A DNA stretch of 64,000 bases from Pristionchus mayeri (lineage: Eukaryota; Nematoda; Chromadorea; Rhabditida; Neodiplogasteridae): contig BTRK01000001.1 of the NCBI GenBank assembly GCA_036245805.1, positions 26,109,087 through 26,173,086 on the forward strand, read 5' to 3'. Shown in pieces: positions 13,601 through 24,613 of the stretch (position 1 is the first letter of the stretch; the number at the start of each line of letters is the position of its first letter). A model generated the notes under the pieces. That model saw nothing but the letters and a program-made list of their open reading frames with translations. It was not told the DNA's origin and made no database searches. The position numbers and the translations under genes were made by a program.

Positions 13601-16600
13601 TTATACTAGTTCCTAAATTAGTGAAAATATAGTGAATTTTAAAATAAGAAAGTACTGCAAAACAAGGACGAACTTTCTGCTGTGCATTCCCCGCATGTAA
13701 GTGAGAGAGATCGCCGAATTCAGCCCCTTGACGCTCGAGAAATCTCCATTGCCAATCGCCACTCCCTCCAGGTTCACTCCCGTTACGGTTCCGGCCTGTA
13801 AACAATACTCAGTGGAAGGTGTTAAAGAAAATTTACTTGGCCTATGGTGTAAAGATCCCACCTGCACTTTCTTCAGTAGCAAATCAACGAAAGTCGGAAT
13901 GTACACGCCAGCATACGATTCGCCAGTGATGAAAATTTTCCTGTGAAGATTATCATTGAAGTGCAAAGTCTGACTAAATTCTTACCTATCCTTGTACTCG
14001 GGATGGCAATTGAGGAAGTCCACGAGGGCATTCACGTTGCCCTCAGCAGTCTGTAAAACATCATGTTTTCTGGCAATATGTCACATGATAACTTTCCGGA
14101 TTATAACCAAAAATTGGACCATTCCGCAGAACTTTCATAGAAGGTTCCCTAAGCGCCAAAACTACTTCTGTGAAAGTTCTGCAGAAGGATCAGTTTTTTG
14201 GTCATCATCCGGAAGGTTATCATCTGACGGTCATGTTTTCGTGCTTAAAATAACCATCTAAAATCTTGGGATTCGTATAGTAAAAATTCTCCCTCACAAG
14301 GTCATCGTTGTACTTGTTGCTGTTGAGTGGATTTCCATCGTTTGCTTGATACGAGAATCCGACTCCACGAGGAGACTCGAAGAAGAGCAGATTGCCAACC
14401 TGAGATAATAATATTTTGAAAAGGTTGTAATACTGAAATTGCGACCTAAAAGAAGAGATACAAATAGATCATTCTCACCTTATACCACGAGAACACGTTC
14501 TCATAGAGAGTCTCTCCGTCGGCGTTGTTTTGGAACGGACCCATCTCCTAAAAATCGATTCGAAATCTGAACTAATTTTTCTACTGACGCTGAACAGTCC
14601 AGTGAGTGACGAGCATCCAGGTCCTCCGTTGAACCAGAGAATGAGCGGAGCAGTGTCCGCATCCTTCTCAGCCTCCACCAACCTGAAGTCTTTCAATGAG
14701 CCAATTTTGTCTTTCCTAACTGGAAAACTATGCTATGCTTTTCCTCCTGTCCCTTAAACCGAAAAAAACCCATAAAATTAAAGAGAATATTTCATATGAA
14801 AATTAGGATTAACAGAACGGAATATGTCTTCAATCAAATATTACGAACCAGTAGTGGAGATAGTCGCCAGTGCCTGCCTTCAGATATCCGGAGTAGTGCT
14901 TCACTCCGAGGTCGAAGGTCAGACCGGGCAGGTCAATCACCTAATTATATATTTAAAGTTATTTCAATAGGGAATACAAAATGTGAAAGCAATATTTCTT
15001 TACTGAACTAACCTCATTGTCCTTCTTGCTGCAAGCGGGAGGGGGAGCAGGAAGAGCTGCAGCTGCAGCACGCTTGGCGCGAGTATTTTCTGGTGCGACA
15101 ACTGGCAAATCCTTCTCGCGACCAACCTGAAAAGAGGAATTGCAATTGATTCAAAGCGCACAATTCACAGCTCACTTAAAATATCAAATATACTAGAAAT
15201 ATATCTTAAAATATACTAGTTATAACAAGTTTTATCGTGTGACAATCCGAGTACAATCTTAAAAAATATGACGTCACTCACTTCCTCCTCCACAGCATAT
15301 CTCTTCAGTAGAGCAGAGAGTTCCAGGTCAGCGGATACTTTGCTGTTCAATGGTTTCTTGTCAATGAAGGAAGAGAAGACTTGCAGAGTTGGACCGGGAC
15401 GATCGAGGGCGCAGAAGTGACCCGCACCCTAGAAATATTACATCAACTTTGGAAAATTGGTTTTGACAGAACAAGCAGGTTTTTAGGTAGCAGTATATCA
15501 TAGTAATATGCTAAGAATATTGGAATGATTCTGATTAATACGCGCTCAACTCCATGACATCGTTTTTGTTTTACCCCACTATTCTATGGGTGCATCACTA
15601 ACCTTGACGGTGACAATATCCATCGTGATGTGTCCATCCTTGGTTTTGAATTGTTCGGCATATCCTCCGATCTGCTCGAGGTAACTGAAATCCCAATTGG
15701 ATTGAAAATTAGCGTCTTGCAATAACACTCATTATGCAACGATTGTGAAATTCGTTCAGCGAAATAAATAGATCAAATTGGAAGACAAACAAACAATTTC
15801 TTGTGTTCTACATTATAAGTGAAGAATTCCAACTGCCAGCACCAAACATTGAGAATTGGGAGATCACAAATATGACAAAATAATTATCGACTCACTTCCA
15901 ATGCGAGTAGTTCTTGGATAGCTCCATGTCGTATTCTTTAGCGACGCTTTCACCAAACCTTCAATGAATAATCGAATCAATATCGTGTGATTTGAAGAAC
16001 CATTATCAATCAATATGCACTCGATTACTGTACCATTGTCCTGAGAGGAAGTTGCAAGTCATGTCGATATCTCCGTTGTAGATGAGGAACTTGAAGGGTT
16101 TGCCCCAGCTGGAAATGACTGTTTTATTATATTATTCTCCACAAATATTGTCTATATTTTTAATAATATTTTGGAAAAGGGATCTGTACGAACGAACTCG
16201 ATCATCTTCCTGTAGAAGGGCCTCATGTCGAGGTACTGCGCCTGGTATTTATTCCCGACATCGTCGCTGTAATTGAAGCTATCAACAATTGTTCTCAATT
16301 AATGTAAATTTAGACAATTGTTCCATGTTGAGTGTTTGTAAGCTTTTGAATGAAATCACTGCACACACCTGCATCCTTTCCATTTGATTTCTTCCAGTTT
16401 GTTCTGTCCATGTTTCACATGAAGTGCAGCTCGAACCTCGTCTTGGTTCATGTAACGTCTGCAATACATTCGACCTTTTGAATAATGTAAATATTTTATT
16501 TCTTTAAAAAACGGCTAACATATTAGTAAATACTTAGAGTAAAATAGATGTCACTTACTGTAGTGCAAGCTGTCCCCAACAAAATTGCCCATCCTGCGAG

Positions 16601-19600
16601 TCGGAGACCTCGTGAGATACCAGTCTCTACAATGAGATGTGGTCAAAATATTACATAAAAGATGTAGTTTATAGGTAAACAATGTAAAAGGTGAACACAC
16701 GGCTTGATCGACGAATCCATTCTTGTAGAATGGCTTGACTAGCTCTGGTCGATCATTGTTGAAGTTGAGGATATCGTAGCACGAAGCGTACAGATTGAAC
16801 TGCGTCTGCGGACCCCTGCAGTTATCGAATTAATTATTGTCATTATTATATCTACTCCTTGTCCCTTTCTAACAAAATATCTCACTGATCTCAGCACTGA
16901 AGTCCAATTTGAAATCGACTGAACAACTTAGCCGACACTTACTCCCAGGCAGTTTGTACTGTGATGTTCACTGTCTTCTGGCCGCAGAAATCGTTGGGAT
17001 CCTTCGGGTAAGCCTCGAGTTCCCTGCGAAACACAATTCTAAGTATCAAATATCATTTCCCGGTATATCACGTCATTCACGACAAAATCGAGCTGGGACA
17101 GGGAATGGAGGGAAAATCGTGGAATGGGTTCTAGCCGGATTTGGGCATCCTGAGGGATGTCTGACACTCCCCCAAAAGTCTCATTGACCAGATTTCATTT
17201 TGGATTTCATTTCACCGGGCCGGATCATGGCACCTCCTTCTTTGAGAGCTAATATCCCGATTACAGTGACAGATAGACCAAAATTTACCTCTGAGTGACC
17301 CCGGCTCAATTTTCGAGCTCTATCGATCTATCTAAATCAGATCCTGATAATGTTCATTTAAACCATGCTACATTCAAGGTCATTTTTCTCGAAAACTAAT
17401 GGAAAGGAGCAGCTATAATTTTCGAAGTGAATGCATCTGAACAAGAGCTGTCGAATGAGGTGCTTGCGCCGAAAATACAGACACGGCTGTGAAACTTTCG
17501 CCATGTAAACTTTACCGGATCGTTTGAAGTTTCTTTTCCACAGTCAATTGTCACTTACACCGCTCTCTTATCATCGCGCGGCCAAGAATAATCATTTTTC
17601 CTAAGAATTGCCTGTGGAAAAGAAAGTTCAAACGATCCGGGAAAGTTTACATGGGGAAAGTTTCATAGCCGTGTCTGTATTTTCGGCGCAACCACCTCAT
17701 TCGACAGCTCTCGTTCAGATGCATTCACTCCTAACATTGTAGCTGCTCCTTTCCATTAGTTTTGAGAAAAATGACCTTGAATGTAGCATGGTTTAAATGA
17801 ACATTCTCAGGATTTGATTTAGATAGATCGATAGAGCTGGAAAAATGAGCCGGGGTCACTTAGAGGTAAATTTTGCTCTAACTGTCACTGTAATGGGGAT
17901 ACTAGCCCTCAAAGAAGGAGGTGTAAAGATCCGGCCCGGTGCAATGAAGTCCAAAATGAAATCTGGACAATGAGAATTTGGGGGAGTGTCAGACATCCCC
18001 CCAGGATGCTCAAATCCGGCTAGAACCCAATCCACGATTTTCCCTCCATTCCCAAGAGTGGTGATTTTAGCTCGATTATCTCGTGAATGGCGTGATATAC
18101 GTGCCGTGTTATTTTTAAACGGAATCGTTAGAAAGAGCTACGATTATCTACATTTTCACGCTCACTATTTCCTTTAATGTGCTTCAAAGTGAAACTAAAA
18201 TCTTGTGGTCACGCACTGATTGAATTCGATGAACTTGGAGAAGTCGCAGAATTCGAAGTAGGCGGGGTCAGCGGGGTACTGCGATTTGGGACAACACTGC
18301 TGGAGGGAATCCCAGTCACTGCAAGGAAGAATGGTATGCTGATCTTTGAATTGTCATGTTCTACTTTTAAAATATATATAAAAGAATTATTCACTCTTTG
18401 CCGATGTCTCCGTGGAAATATTGGTACTGAATCTGGGCGTTGAACTGAAAAATGCATTTTCAAAGAATCCACGTGAGAAGGAAAATATTAATTAATCTAA
18501 TATACTCGGGGAAATGAAGAATGAGAAGGTAAGAAATGACAAAGAATTTAGCGAATCCCACATTATCGTAGCTGCTCAAGATTGCATTGCCAGTCGCCAC
18601 TCCTTGGAAGTTGAGGTAGGGAAGATCGCCGGACTGAAAACGTTAATTTAGAAGAATGTCTTCAACAGACTTGAATTAACCTGAATCAGTTCGATGAGTT
18701 TGACTGCAGTCGAGGGAGCGTAGACACCGCCGTACGATTCGCCTGAATTATTCAAATTTTCCATGAATTTGCAACTCAAACGGATTCTTCATGGTAGTCA
18801 CCACAAAGAAATAACAATTCGACTTCAAGAAGCTGAATCTTTTACAAAATAATATTTCGTACCAGTAAGGAAGAAAGGACGATTCTTGTACTCGGGATAG
18901 ACGTCGAGGAAGTCAAGAAGGGCGAGTTTGAGATCTTCAGCTGACTGGAATTTTGCTTCTTTACTTTTTATTTTGAATATCACATTACCAGTTCGTCACT
19001 CCATTCATTGCTTGGGTTCTCGGTCATATTCTGGAAGGAGTATCCGACGCCACGAGGAGAATCGATGAAGATCACGTTGGCGATCTGGAAAAACAGTTAC
19101 ATCTTGAAGAGATGCTGATATTATTTTCGAGTTGAATTGTCAAGCCCGATATCCTTCGAATATCGCATTAAAGTTGTGTGACCTATTGACAGCTAATCAA
19201 AAGTTGTCAGATAATCTAAAGTGTACACTATTTCTATCGCAATAATTTCACGAAAATATTTATATTTAATAAAAACCTTATTCCATGAGTAGACGTTCTC
19301 GAAGAGCGTAGTTTTGTCTCTGTTAGGTCTGAATGGCCCGTTTCCCCAGAGAAGAGCGGTGTAGCCGGAACAACCCGGTCCTGGAAATATGATTATTTTA
19401 ATTTGTAATCTGATAAATACAAGTCCTAAAATGTTGATGGAATGCAATGATTTCTTGAAAAGTGAAATGAAATTCACAGTCCGTTTACCTCCGGACAACC
19501 AGAGTACCAACGGATCGTTCACAGGGTCCCGCTGAGATTCGACGAACCTGAAAGGGAGAATTTTTCTAAAGAGTATTCGCGGATTTCGAACGGCAATTAG

Positions 19601-22600
19601 GGGTATTTCAAGAAAACTGATTCAGATATGATTTTTCCCTAAATTCTAACTGACCAGTAGTGGAGGTAGTTGCCCTTGATTCCGTTGAGATATCCAGCGT
19701 AGTGATTGAAGTTGAGCTTGAAAGTGAGACCGGGAAGGTCGTAGATACGGTCTGCCTCCTTGCGGGATACTGAACAAAAATATCTACCCTCGTTAGTTAT
19801 TTTCGAAATTTATTTCCATTGCAATATTTTCCGAATTTGTTGGTTGAAATATACTCAAATCTAAGTTATTTTCTTTCTATTTCTCTCATTCATCGAAATG
19901 CATTTCTCATTACTCACATTCTGGTTCGGGCGCCTTCTGGAATTCCTTGAGCAGCGGAGCTCCATCGGTGGAGATGTTAGGGACGTTGTCGTAGTTCTGC
20001 GTGTGATTATTTACTTTTTTTTATTTTTAAAATTAAATTCAAATTTAAATTGTCTACCTTAGTAGCAAAGAGGAAGTTGCTGATCATCTGGAGTGCGGGG
20101 CCGGGACGATCAGTGGGCACGAAGTGACCGGCGCCCTGCTTTATTTAATTAATATTAATATTTAATTTTTAAAATTACCTTGACTTGCACCAGATCGATT
20201 TTGAAAGTGTCGCTGCCGAAGCGCTTGACGTATCCGCCTCCAGCAGCGGGCATCTACAACAGGCAGATCATAGATATCTGAAAGATCAGATGACTAATAA
20301 CTTACATTAGAGCTCCTCTTGTACACCCACTCGCCTCGCTCGGCCACGACAGACAGCTGCAAAATGTTTTATTTTTATTATTTTTTTAATTGTTAGTTTT
20401 TTATTTATATAACATCAGCACTCTATATGAGGACTTCATCAACAAAAACTTGAGGGGTGCTGTAAAAAGGCATCCGTCGACACCTCCAGAAACTACGTTC
20501 TCTAGTGGAAGATCTCATAAAATGACACAGAAGGGGGAAAAAACGTACGCTGTTATTGCTGGCAATTCTCTCTACGAACCACTGGTCGGCCATGAAGGAA
20601 TCAGCCAGATCGAGGTCACCATTGTAGATCAGAGCACGCAGGGGCGTCCCTAAATCAATAATTAGCTGTTCTCCGTGAAAATTATCCAAAAATGGGAGTG
20701 AATGCGAACCACTTCTTTCTCTCGTAGGGAGAGCAGCTTACCTGACTGGATGATGGAATTGAAGACCTCCGTCATGTCCCACTCGTTTTGGATGTACGAA
20801 TCCGCAACGGTATCACTGGGAAATGAGTAATTGCTGAATGCGGTTCGAACAAATTGCTAACTTGAAGTCGTTTTCATTCGTATAAACATACCTGCAACCG
20901 TACCAAGCCTTTACGTCATCACTAACATGCAGCGCTTGTCGCACCTTTAATGATATCATAGCTTACAATTAAAAAAAATTATAATAATACCTCGGGCAGA
21001 TTGAGGTACTTTTGCGTAGCTTGACCACTGTAGCACGGGAAACCCCCCATTGCATCGGTTGAATCCGCAAATTGATTCGCCTGAACGTGATAACCGTTTA
21101 CAAAGTAAATTTAGAGACAAAAACCGAATAAAAGTGAGCATAAAGCGGAAGTTTCATCACTCACTCCCTGGTCGTAGAAATCGTTCTCATGGTTCTGATA
21201 CGATTTGGATGATGTCTTAGTGCGGATTTGAGGCGGTTTCGGCTTCTCGACGTAGCAGTCTTGATATGTGTCGTACGGACTGTTCCTGAAATTGAGATTT
21301 CTGAAATTCGCATAAAACTATAAATAGTTTACTTCGAATTCCACACGTAGTTGCCTAGCTTGGCAATGTGATTGGCGCATTCTTGAAGCGTCTGAAAAGA
21401 ATATTGCATTCAGGCGAGCCATTTCACCTTTTCAACTGGCGGGAGACTTGACATGTTGCATGCACAATGATACACCGATAAAAATAAAAGAGATCAGTAC
21501 TTGATCGTCGAACTGCCTCGGTTTGAGATCTCCGTTCTCAGGGACGTCAATGAAGTAGGAGAAATCGCAGTAGAGCAGATCAGCAGTCTGCCCAGAGGCA
21601 GTGCAACAGTCGTAGAGGGAGTCGAATTCGCTGAAAAAGTTGTCACTTTCGAATATATTTGTCGTTTTGCCTTTTAAAATCTCAAAGAAACGAAACATAA
21701 AAAATTGTGTTGATCGATGCAAATTGCTTACTCCTTGCTGATGATTCCTCGATAGTACATGAGGTCGATATCGGAGTTGAACTGAACAAAGAAGTGTGAA
21801 AAACCTGTTCATACTATTTCACATATTCGTTTGCTAAGATGACATAAAATAATCTCACCGAATCCCAGAGGCTCATTAGTCCATCTCCAATTGCGAATCC
21901 TTTGAGATTGAGTTGCACAGAATCCTGAAGAATTGAAAAAAAAAGAGCTAGGGTAACTTTGCATTTTTTTCAATTTTTGCCAAGTAAAGCTGATAAATGG
22001 ATAGTTTCCTTGAAATTCAATAGAAACACTCGAATACCGTCTGAATGAGAGCGTCGACAAGCTGAGGGATGTAGATGCCGCCATACGATTCTCCTGTAAA
22101 ACGATTTGCAAAGTTTCACTACTATGCACTATCAGTAATTGAAGACTTTCATTTGCATAATTTCTCCTACCTGTAATATAGAAATCGCGTGACTTGAACT
22201 GAGGATAGGCCTTGACGAAGTCTTGGAGGGCGAGCACGAGATCGTCCGTCGTCTTGAATTAGTGAATAAATGGGATGGAAGGAAAAGAGAAAACAGCGAT
22301 TCACAAAACTGTTTCCGGCTTCCCGGTTACCTTGGTGTTATTGTAGAGCGTATCCGGATCGTGTTTCTTATCCCGGTACGAGTAGCCAACATCTCGGGGA
22401 GAATCGACGTACAGCACATTAGCAATCGAAAATACTGGTATATTTTTATGATTTTATTTTGATTGCTTTTTGTGTTCTTTTCCTTGACTCGCGATATTTA
22501 ATCACGAAATAGAGTCACCAGGATGATCTTTAGTTTCGCTCTTATCAGGTCGGTGTGCGCCCTCCGAAAACGTATCAGTCTGAAGGAAAAGAGCCCAATG

Positions 22601-23439
22601 CCATTATTGAGGAGATGACATTAGTGAGTCACGGCTGAACCATGGCTACATTTTGCGTCGATTTTGCAATTAACGAATGCTTGAGTTTACAAAAAGGATT
22701 TTCAGATCAAGCTTTGTTCAGATATCTGAGGAGGGTAGAATTCTCGACTGTGCTTCATGAAACGAAAAAAAAAGTGTCCACTCGACACTCCTCTCATAGC
22801 AATGTTTGACATCGACTTCTTTGGTGTACGATAAATAATTAAACTAAGCGATGAGTCAATCAGCCTACCTTATTCCACGAGAACACATTCTCTTGTAGAT
22901 GCTCGCCGTCAGGAGTGGGATGGAATGGACCATTCTCCGTTAACATGCCTGTGCATTTCCAATTATTTCGAAATCATATGTGTTTCTCTCCCTTAAACTT
23001 ATACTAACGCTGTCAAACGTACCCGTCATTGACGAGCATCCGGGTCCGCCATTCAGCCAGAGAATGAGTGGAGCTTGCGTAGGGTTGGACTGGGACTCGA
23101 AGAACCTGGAAGGGCATCGTCCTAGATATTCAGCAATGTAAACGTCTTATTTGCAAAGATATTATCTGTGATCACAATGGAATCATTTAGAAAGAGAACG
23201 CGCAAAATATGGTGAATCTCTGAGTTCACCAGTAGTGTAGATGATTTCCCGGAGATGCATCGAGGTATCCCGAATAGTGCTTGAATTTGACTTCGAAAGT
23301 CACTCCAGGAAGGGAAGTGACCTCATCGTACACTCGGTCCGCGCAGTGACCTACAACGATGTTCAAAATTATATTTAAAATAACGACATGAAGACTTACC
23401 TAACACCGCTAGCAGCTGTATCAGTAAGGCCGCTCGCAT
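4692..23439 (-). CDS. Secreted four-domain serine carboxypeptidase (S10) polyprotein, K10C2.1-like
   Basis: One continuous minus-strand gene of about 18.7 kb and over fifty short exons, roughly 2,200 residues (not counted exactly). Exon 1 (23400-23439) gives the signal peptide [13 protein letters not shown]. Four S10 units follow, each with GESYxG, YxGDxD and GAGHxxxxDRPG: domain 1 about 23350-19920, domain 2 about 19770-15285, domain 3 about 14940-10546, domain 4 about 10500-5138. The last exon (4692-5012) encodes a Ser/Thr-rich stalk and the hydrophobic end [15 protein letters not shown], suggesting a GPI anchor. Consecutive domains are joined by exons with no stop or new signal peptide: the His-motif exon of one domain splices to a VSRxxADRxYDLPG exon of the next. 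Nematodes have such proteins (C. elegans K10C2.1 is a multi-domain S10 protein). S10 enzymes remove C-terminal residues at acid pH in lysosomes or secreted compartments. RAKR and RVKR sites suggest proteolytic processing. Confidence 0.85.
6366..8391. mobile_element. 2-kb foldback element with long inverted arms in S10 intron
   Basis: The left end (GGATGGCTAAAAATTAGATA, 6366) and right end (the reverse complement, ending near 8385) are inverted copies. The arms stay similar for about 390 bp, to roughly 6755 and 7995. A second inverted pair lies inside (about 7430-7520 and 7917-8005), so the element is palindromic at two levels. The loop region holds a tRNA-like sequence near 7003-7070. No transposase frame is visible; it must move in trans or be a relic. 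Confidence 0.7.
7000..7072 (+). other. tRNA-like sequence inside the foldback element
   Basis: It shows an A-box-like GGTGTAGTGGTGAGC and a T-arm/B-box-like GCAGGTTCGAATCTGC at tRNA-like spacing. The acceptor stem does not pair and no anticodon loop is convincing. It looks like a pol III promoter relic rather than a working tRNA. Confidence 0.4.
11366..12635. mobile_element. Mariner/Tc1-size element with inverted ends, coding decayed
   Basis: The ends are AGGTTGTCAAGATAGTAATG at the left and the near reverse complement ATTACTTTCTTGACAACCT at the right, with TA next to each end. The 1,270-bp length suits a mariner. No open transposase frame is left. It lies in an intron of S10 domain 3. Confidence 0.6.
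14090..14222. mobile_element. Short hairpin MITE in S10 domain 3 intron
   Basis: GATAACTTTCCGGATTATAA at the left is mirrored by CATCATCCGGAAGGTTATC at the right, and inner segments (GCAGAACTTTCATAGAAG against CTTCTGTGAAAGTTCTGC) also pair. The whole unit of about 133 bp can fold as one hairpin. Confidence 0.55.
15010..19790 (-). other. S10 domain 2 plus Ala/Pro linker with a furin-like site
   Basis: It begins [17 protein letters not shown] and contains [38 protein letters not shown] / [26 protein letters not shown] and [18 protein letters not shown] (15390-15428). Asn replaces Gly in none of the core motifs, but the usual GGPGCSS is GGPGCSG. The domain ends in a linker exon (about 15010-15128) with [23 protein letters not shown] followed by Ala matches the R-x-K-R furin consensus. 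A 1-kb foldback element lies in the intron near 17066-18097. Confidence 0.78.
17066..18097. mobile_element. 1-kb foldback element, TA-flanked, in S10 domain 2 intron
   Basis: The ends read TATCACGTCATTCACGA and TCGTGAATGGCGTGATA, each next to TA. The arms are near-complementary over roughly 450 bp (for example the GGTTCTAGCCGGATTTG segment near 17125 against CAAATCCGGCTAGAACC near 18010). The terminal TATCACG resembles the ends of the elements at 41054 and 43705. No coding capacity. Confidence 0.7.
19920..23350 (-). other. S10 domain 1 of the polyprotein
   Basis: It begins [19 protein letters not shown] and contains [12 protein letters not shown] (oxyanion region), ESPR-type [11 protein letters not shown], the nucleophile motif split over an intron (FYITG / [10 protein letters not shown], about 22175 and 22090), the Asp motif [12 protein letters not shown] (about 20610) and the His motif [17 protein letters not shown] (about 20090-20136). 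The triad is complete by motif. The Asp motif lacks the Cys that follows it in the other three domains (LADSF against MTCNF, MACQF and DRCQL), so disulfide layout or specificity may differ. Confidence 0.8.
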
Positions 23440-23773
23440 ACCCACTGAAAATTGATGAACTTTAAAAAAAAGTACAAATAATACGAATCAGGAAGAAAGT
23501 GATATCTATTAATGCGTGAGGCGAATCATGGAGCTTTTCTCGTAGCCATGCTGATTCGATTGAGAGGCGATAAGGAGAAATAATCACTGATCAATTGGAG
23601 ACTCCATTGAAGAGAGATAAATTATCGAATAAGATTCTTCTTTTTTGCGTATCTCTGCTTGTTTTTTTAGATCGAAAATCCAACATAATTGAAATCATAA
23701 TTCCTCTTCCATTAATCTCACTCTCTCCTTTCTCATACGTCTCTTCATCGCTCTTTTACTCCTTCACCCACCC

Positions 23774-23845
23774 GCGTTCGTGGTGTAATGGTCAGCATGG
23801 ATGCCTTCCAAGCATTCGACGGGGGTTCGATTCCCCCCGAACGCA
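23774..23845 (+). tRNA. tRNA-Gly (anticodon TCC)
   Basis: A 72-nt cloverleaf: acceptor arms GCGTTCG and CGAACGC pair fully, the D-arm is TGGTGTAATGGTCAGCA, the anticodon loop CTTCCAA gives TCC, and the T-arm is GGGGGTTCGATTCCCCC with discriminator A. A run of T follows shortly after (TTTTTG at 23850). It is intron-less and sits between the start of the S10 gene and the small-peptide cluster. Confidence 0.93.
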
Positions 23846-24293
23846 GAACTTTTTGAGTTGTTTATTCTGTTATTTTTACTGCAATTTTGTATCTTCCATT
23901 CGGTTTATCCGTTTTTGCAAAATATTTTTGCATCTTAAAACCTGATATTGTATTGATGCAAAGCATGTCGAGCTGCTCGACCGGGACACTTGTTTACAGT
24001 TTTTTACGCATTGATCATGTTATTCTTACAATCTTTTCTATCTTCTGCTAATCTTTTTTAGATCTCCCAGGGTACCTGTCTCGATTATCGCAGGAACGTA
24101 CTAAATAGAATCTCCTATGAAATGAATAAATTGCGAGATATTCATGTCACTTTCGTGTCAGCAAGAAAAATCTAAAAAATATCGTCATTTCCATTTCCAG
24201 TTATTTCATATCATATTCGTACAAGCAAATATTATTGTGCGGATTGAATCTTTATCGATCGGTGGGAGGGTAGGTCATTGATCCATTCTCCTC
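23846..24293. other. Intergenic, no gene seen
   Basis: AT-rich DNA between tRNA-Gly and the first small-peptide gene. The last 60 bp (GATTGAATCTTTATCGATCG and the following TAGGTCATTGAT) are the 3' UTR that is shared by the small-peptide copies. Confidence 0.5.
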
Positions 24294-24611
24294 TCAGTTC
24301 TTGGGAGGCCACTCAGCGACTACTGCGGGCACGGGAAACCAAGTTCCGTTGTTCTGAATGATGAATAGTGAACTTAGTCCAAATTGTTCAATTACTCTAA
24401 AAATTGTAAAGAAGGACGTGATTTTTACAAAGAATGGAATCAATCGTGGGATGCGATTTTTGAGATAATCATTTTAGAACAAATTGAGCATAGGCATTTA
24501 CTTGTCTACTAGTAAACGTGACACTCAGAAACGGCTTACCACGATGGCGAATCCAATGGAAGCAGGAATAAGAGCGAGAAGGAAAACGAGGAGGAAACGA
24601 GGAGAAATCAT
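24294..24611 (-). CDS. Small secreted peptide precursor, copy 1 (43 aa)
   Basis: A two-exon gene. Exon 1 (24540-24611, 72 nt) encodes a 24-residue leader beginning MISPRFLLVFLLALIPASIG, a typical signal peptide. Exon 2 (24294-24353, 60 nt) encodes NNGTWFPVPAVVAEWPPKN and TGA. The splice is phase 0 with donor GTAAGC and acceptor CAG. The predicted product is a peptide of about 19-22 residues rich in Pro, Val and Trp, with an N-G-T glycosylation sequon, no cysteines and no dibasic sites. I do not recognise the family. Four other copies conserve exon lengths and nearly all residues, which supports a real coding gene although it is too short for routine ORF calls. Upstream lies the shared TTTAACCACTGGAGGAGG box, about 40-50 bp before the ATG. 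Confidence 0.75.
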
Positions 24612-24613
24612 TT

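Larger units (their letters stand above)
10546..14940 (-). other. S10 domain 3
   Basis: It begins [20 protein letters not shown] and contains [42 protein letters not shown] (about 13905-13935), [19 protein letters not shown] (about 11150-11205) and [18 protein letters not shown] (10680-10731). Between the nucleophile and the Asp it has a basic insertion [14 protein letters not shown] (about 13000-13030) containing R-V-K-R, a furin-like site at a place where many S10 enzymes are cut into two chains. A 1.27-kb mariner-size element fills the intron at 11366-12635. Confidence 0.78.

Noticed and set aside
23774..24293. Snapback or snRNA gene after the tRNA
   Set aside because: No conserved snRNA or snoRNA boxes found.
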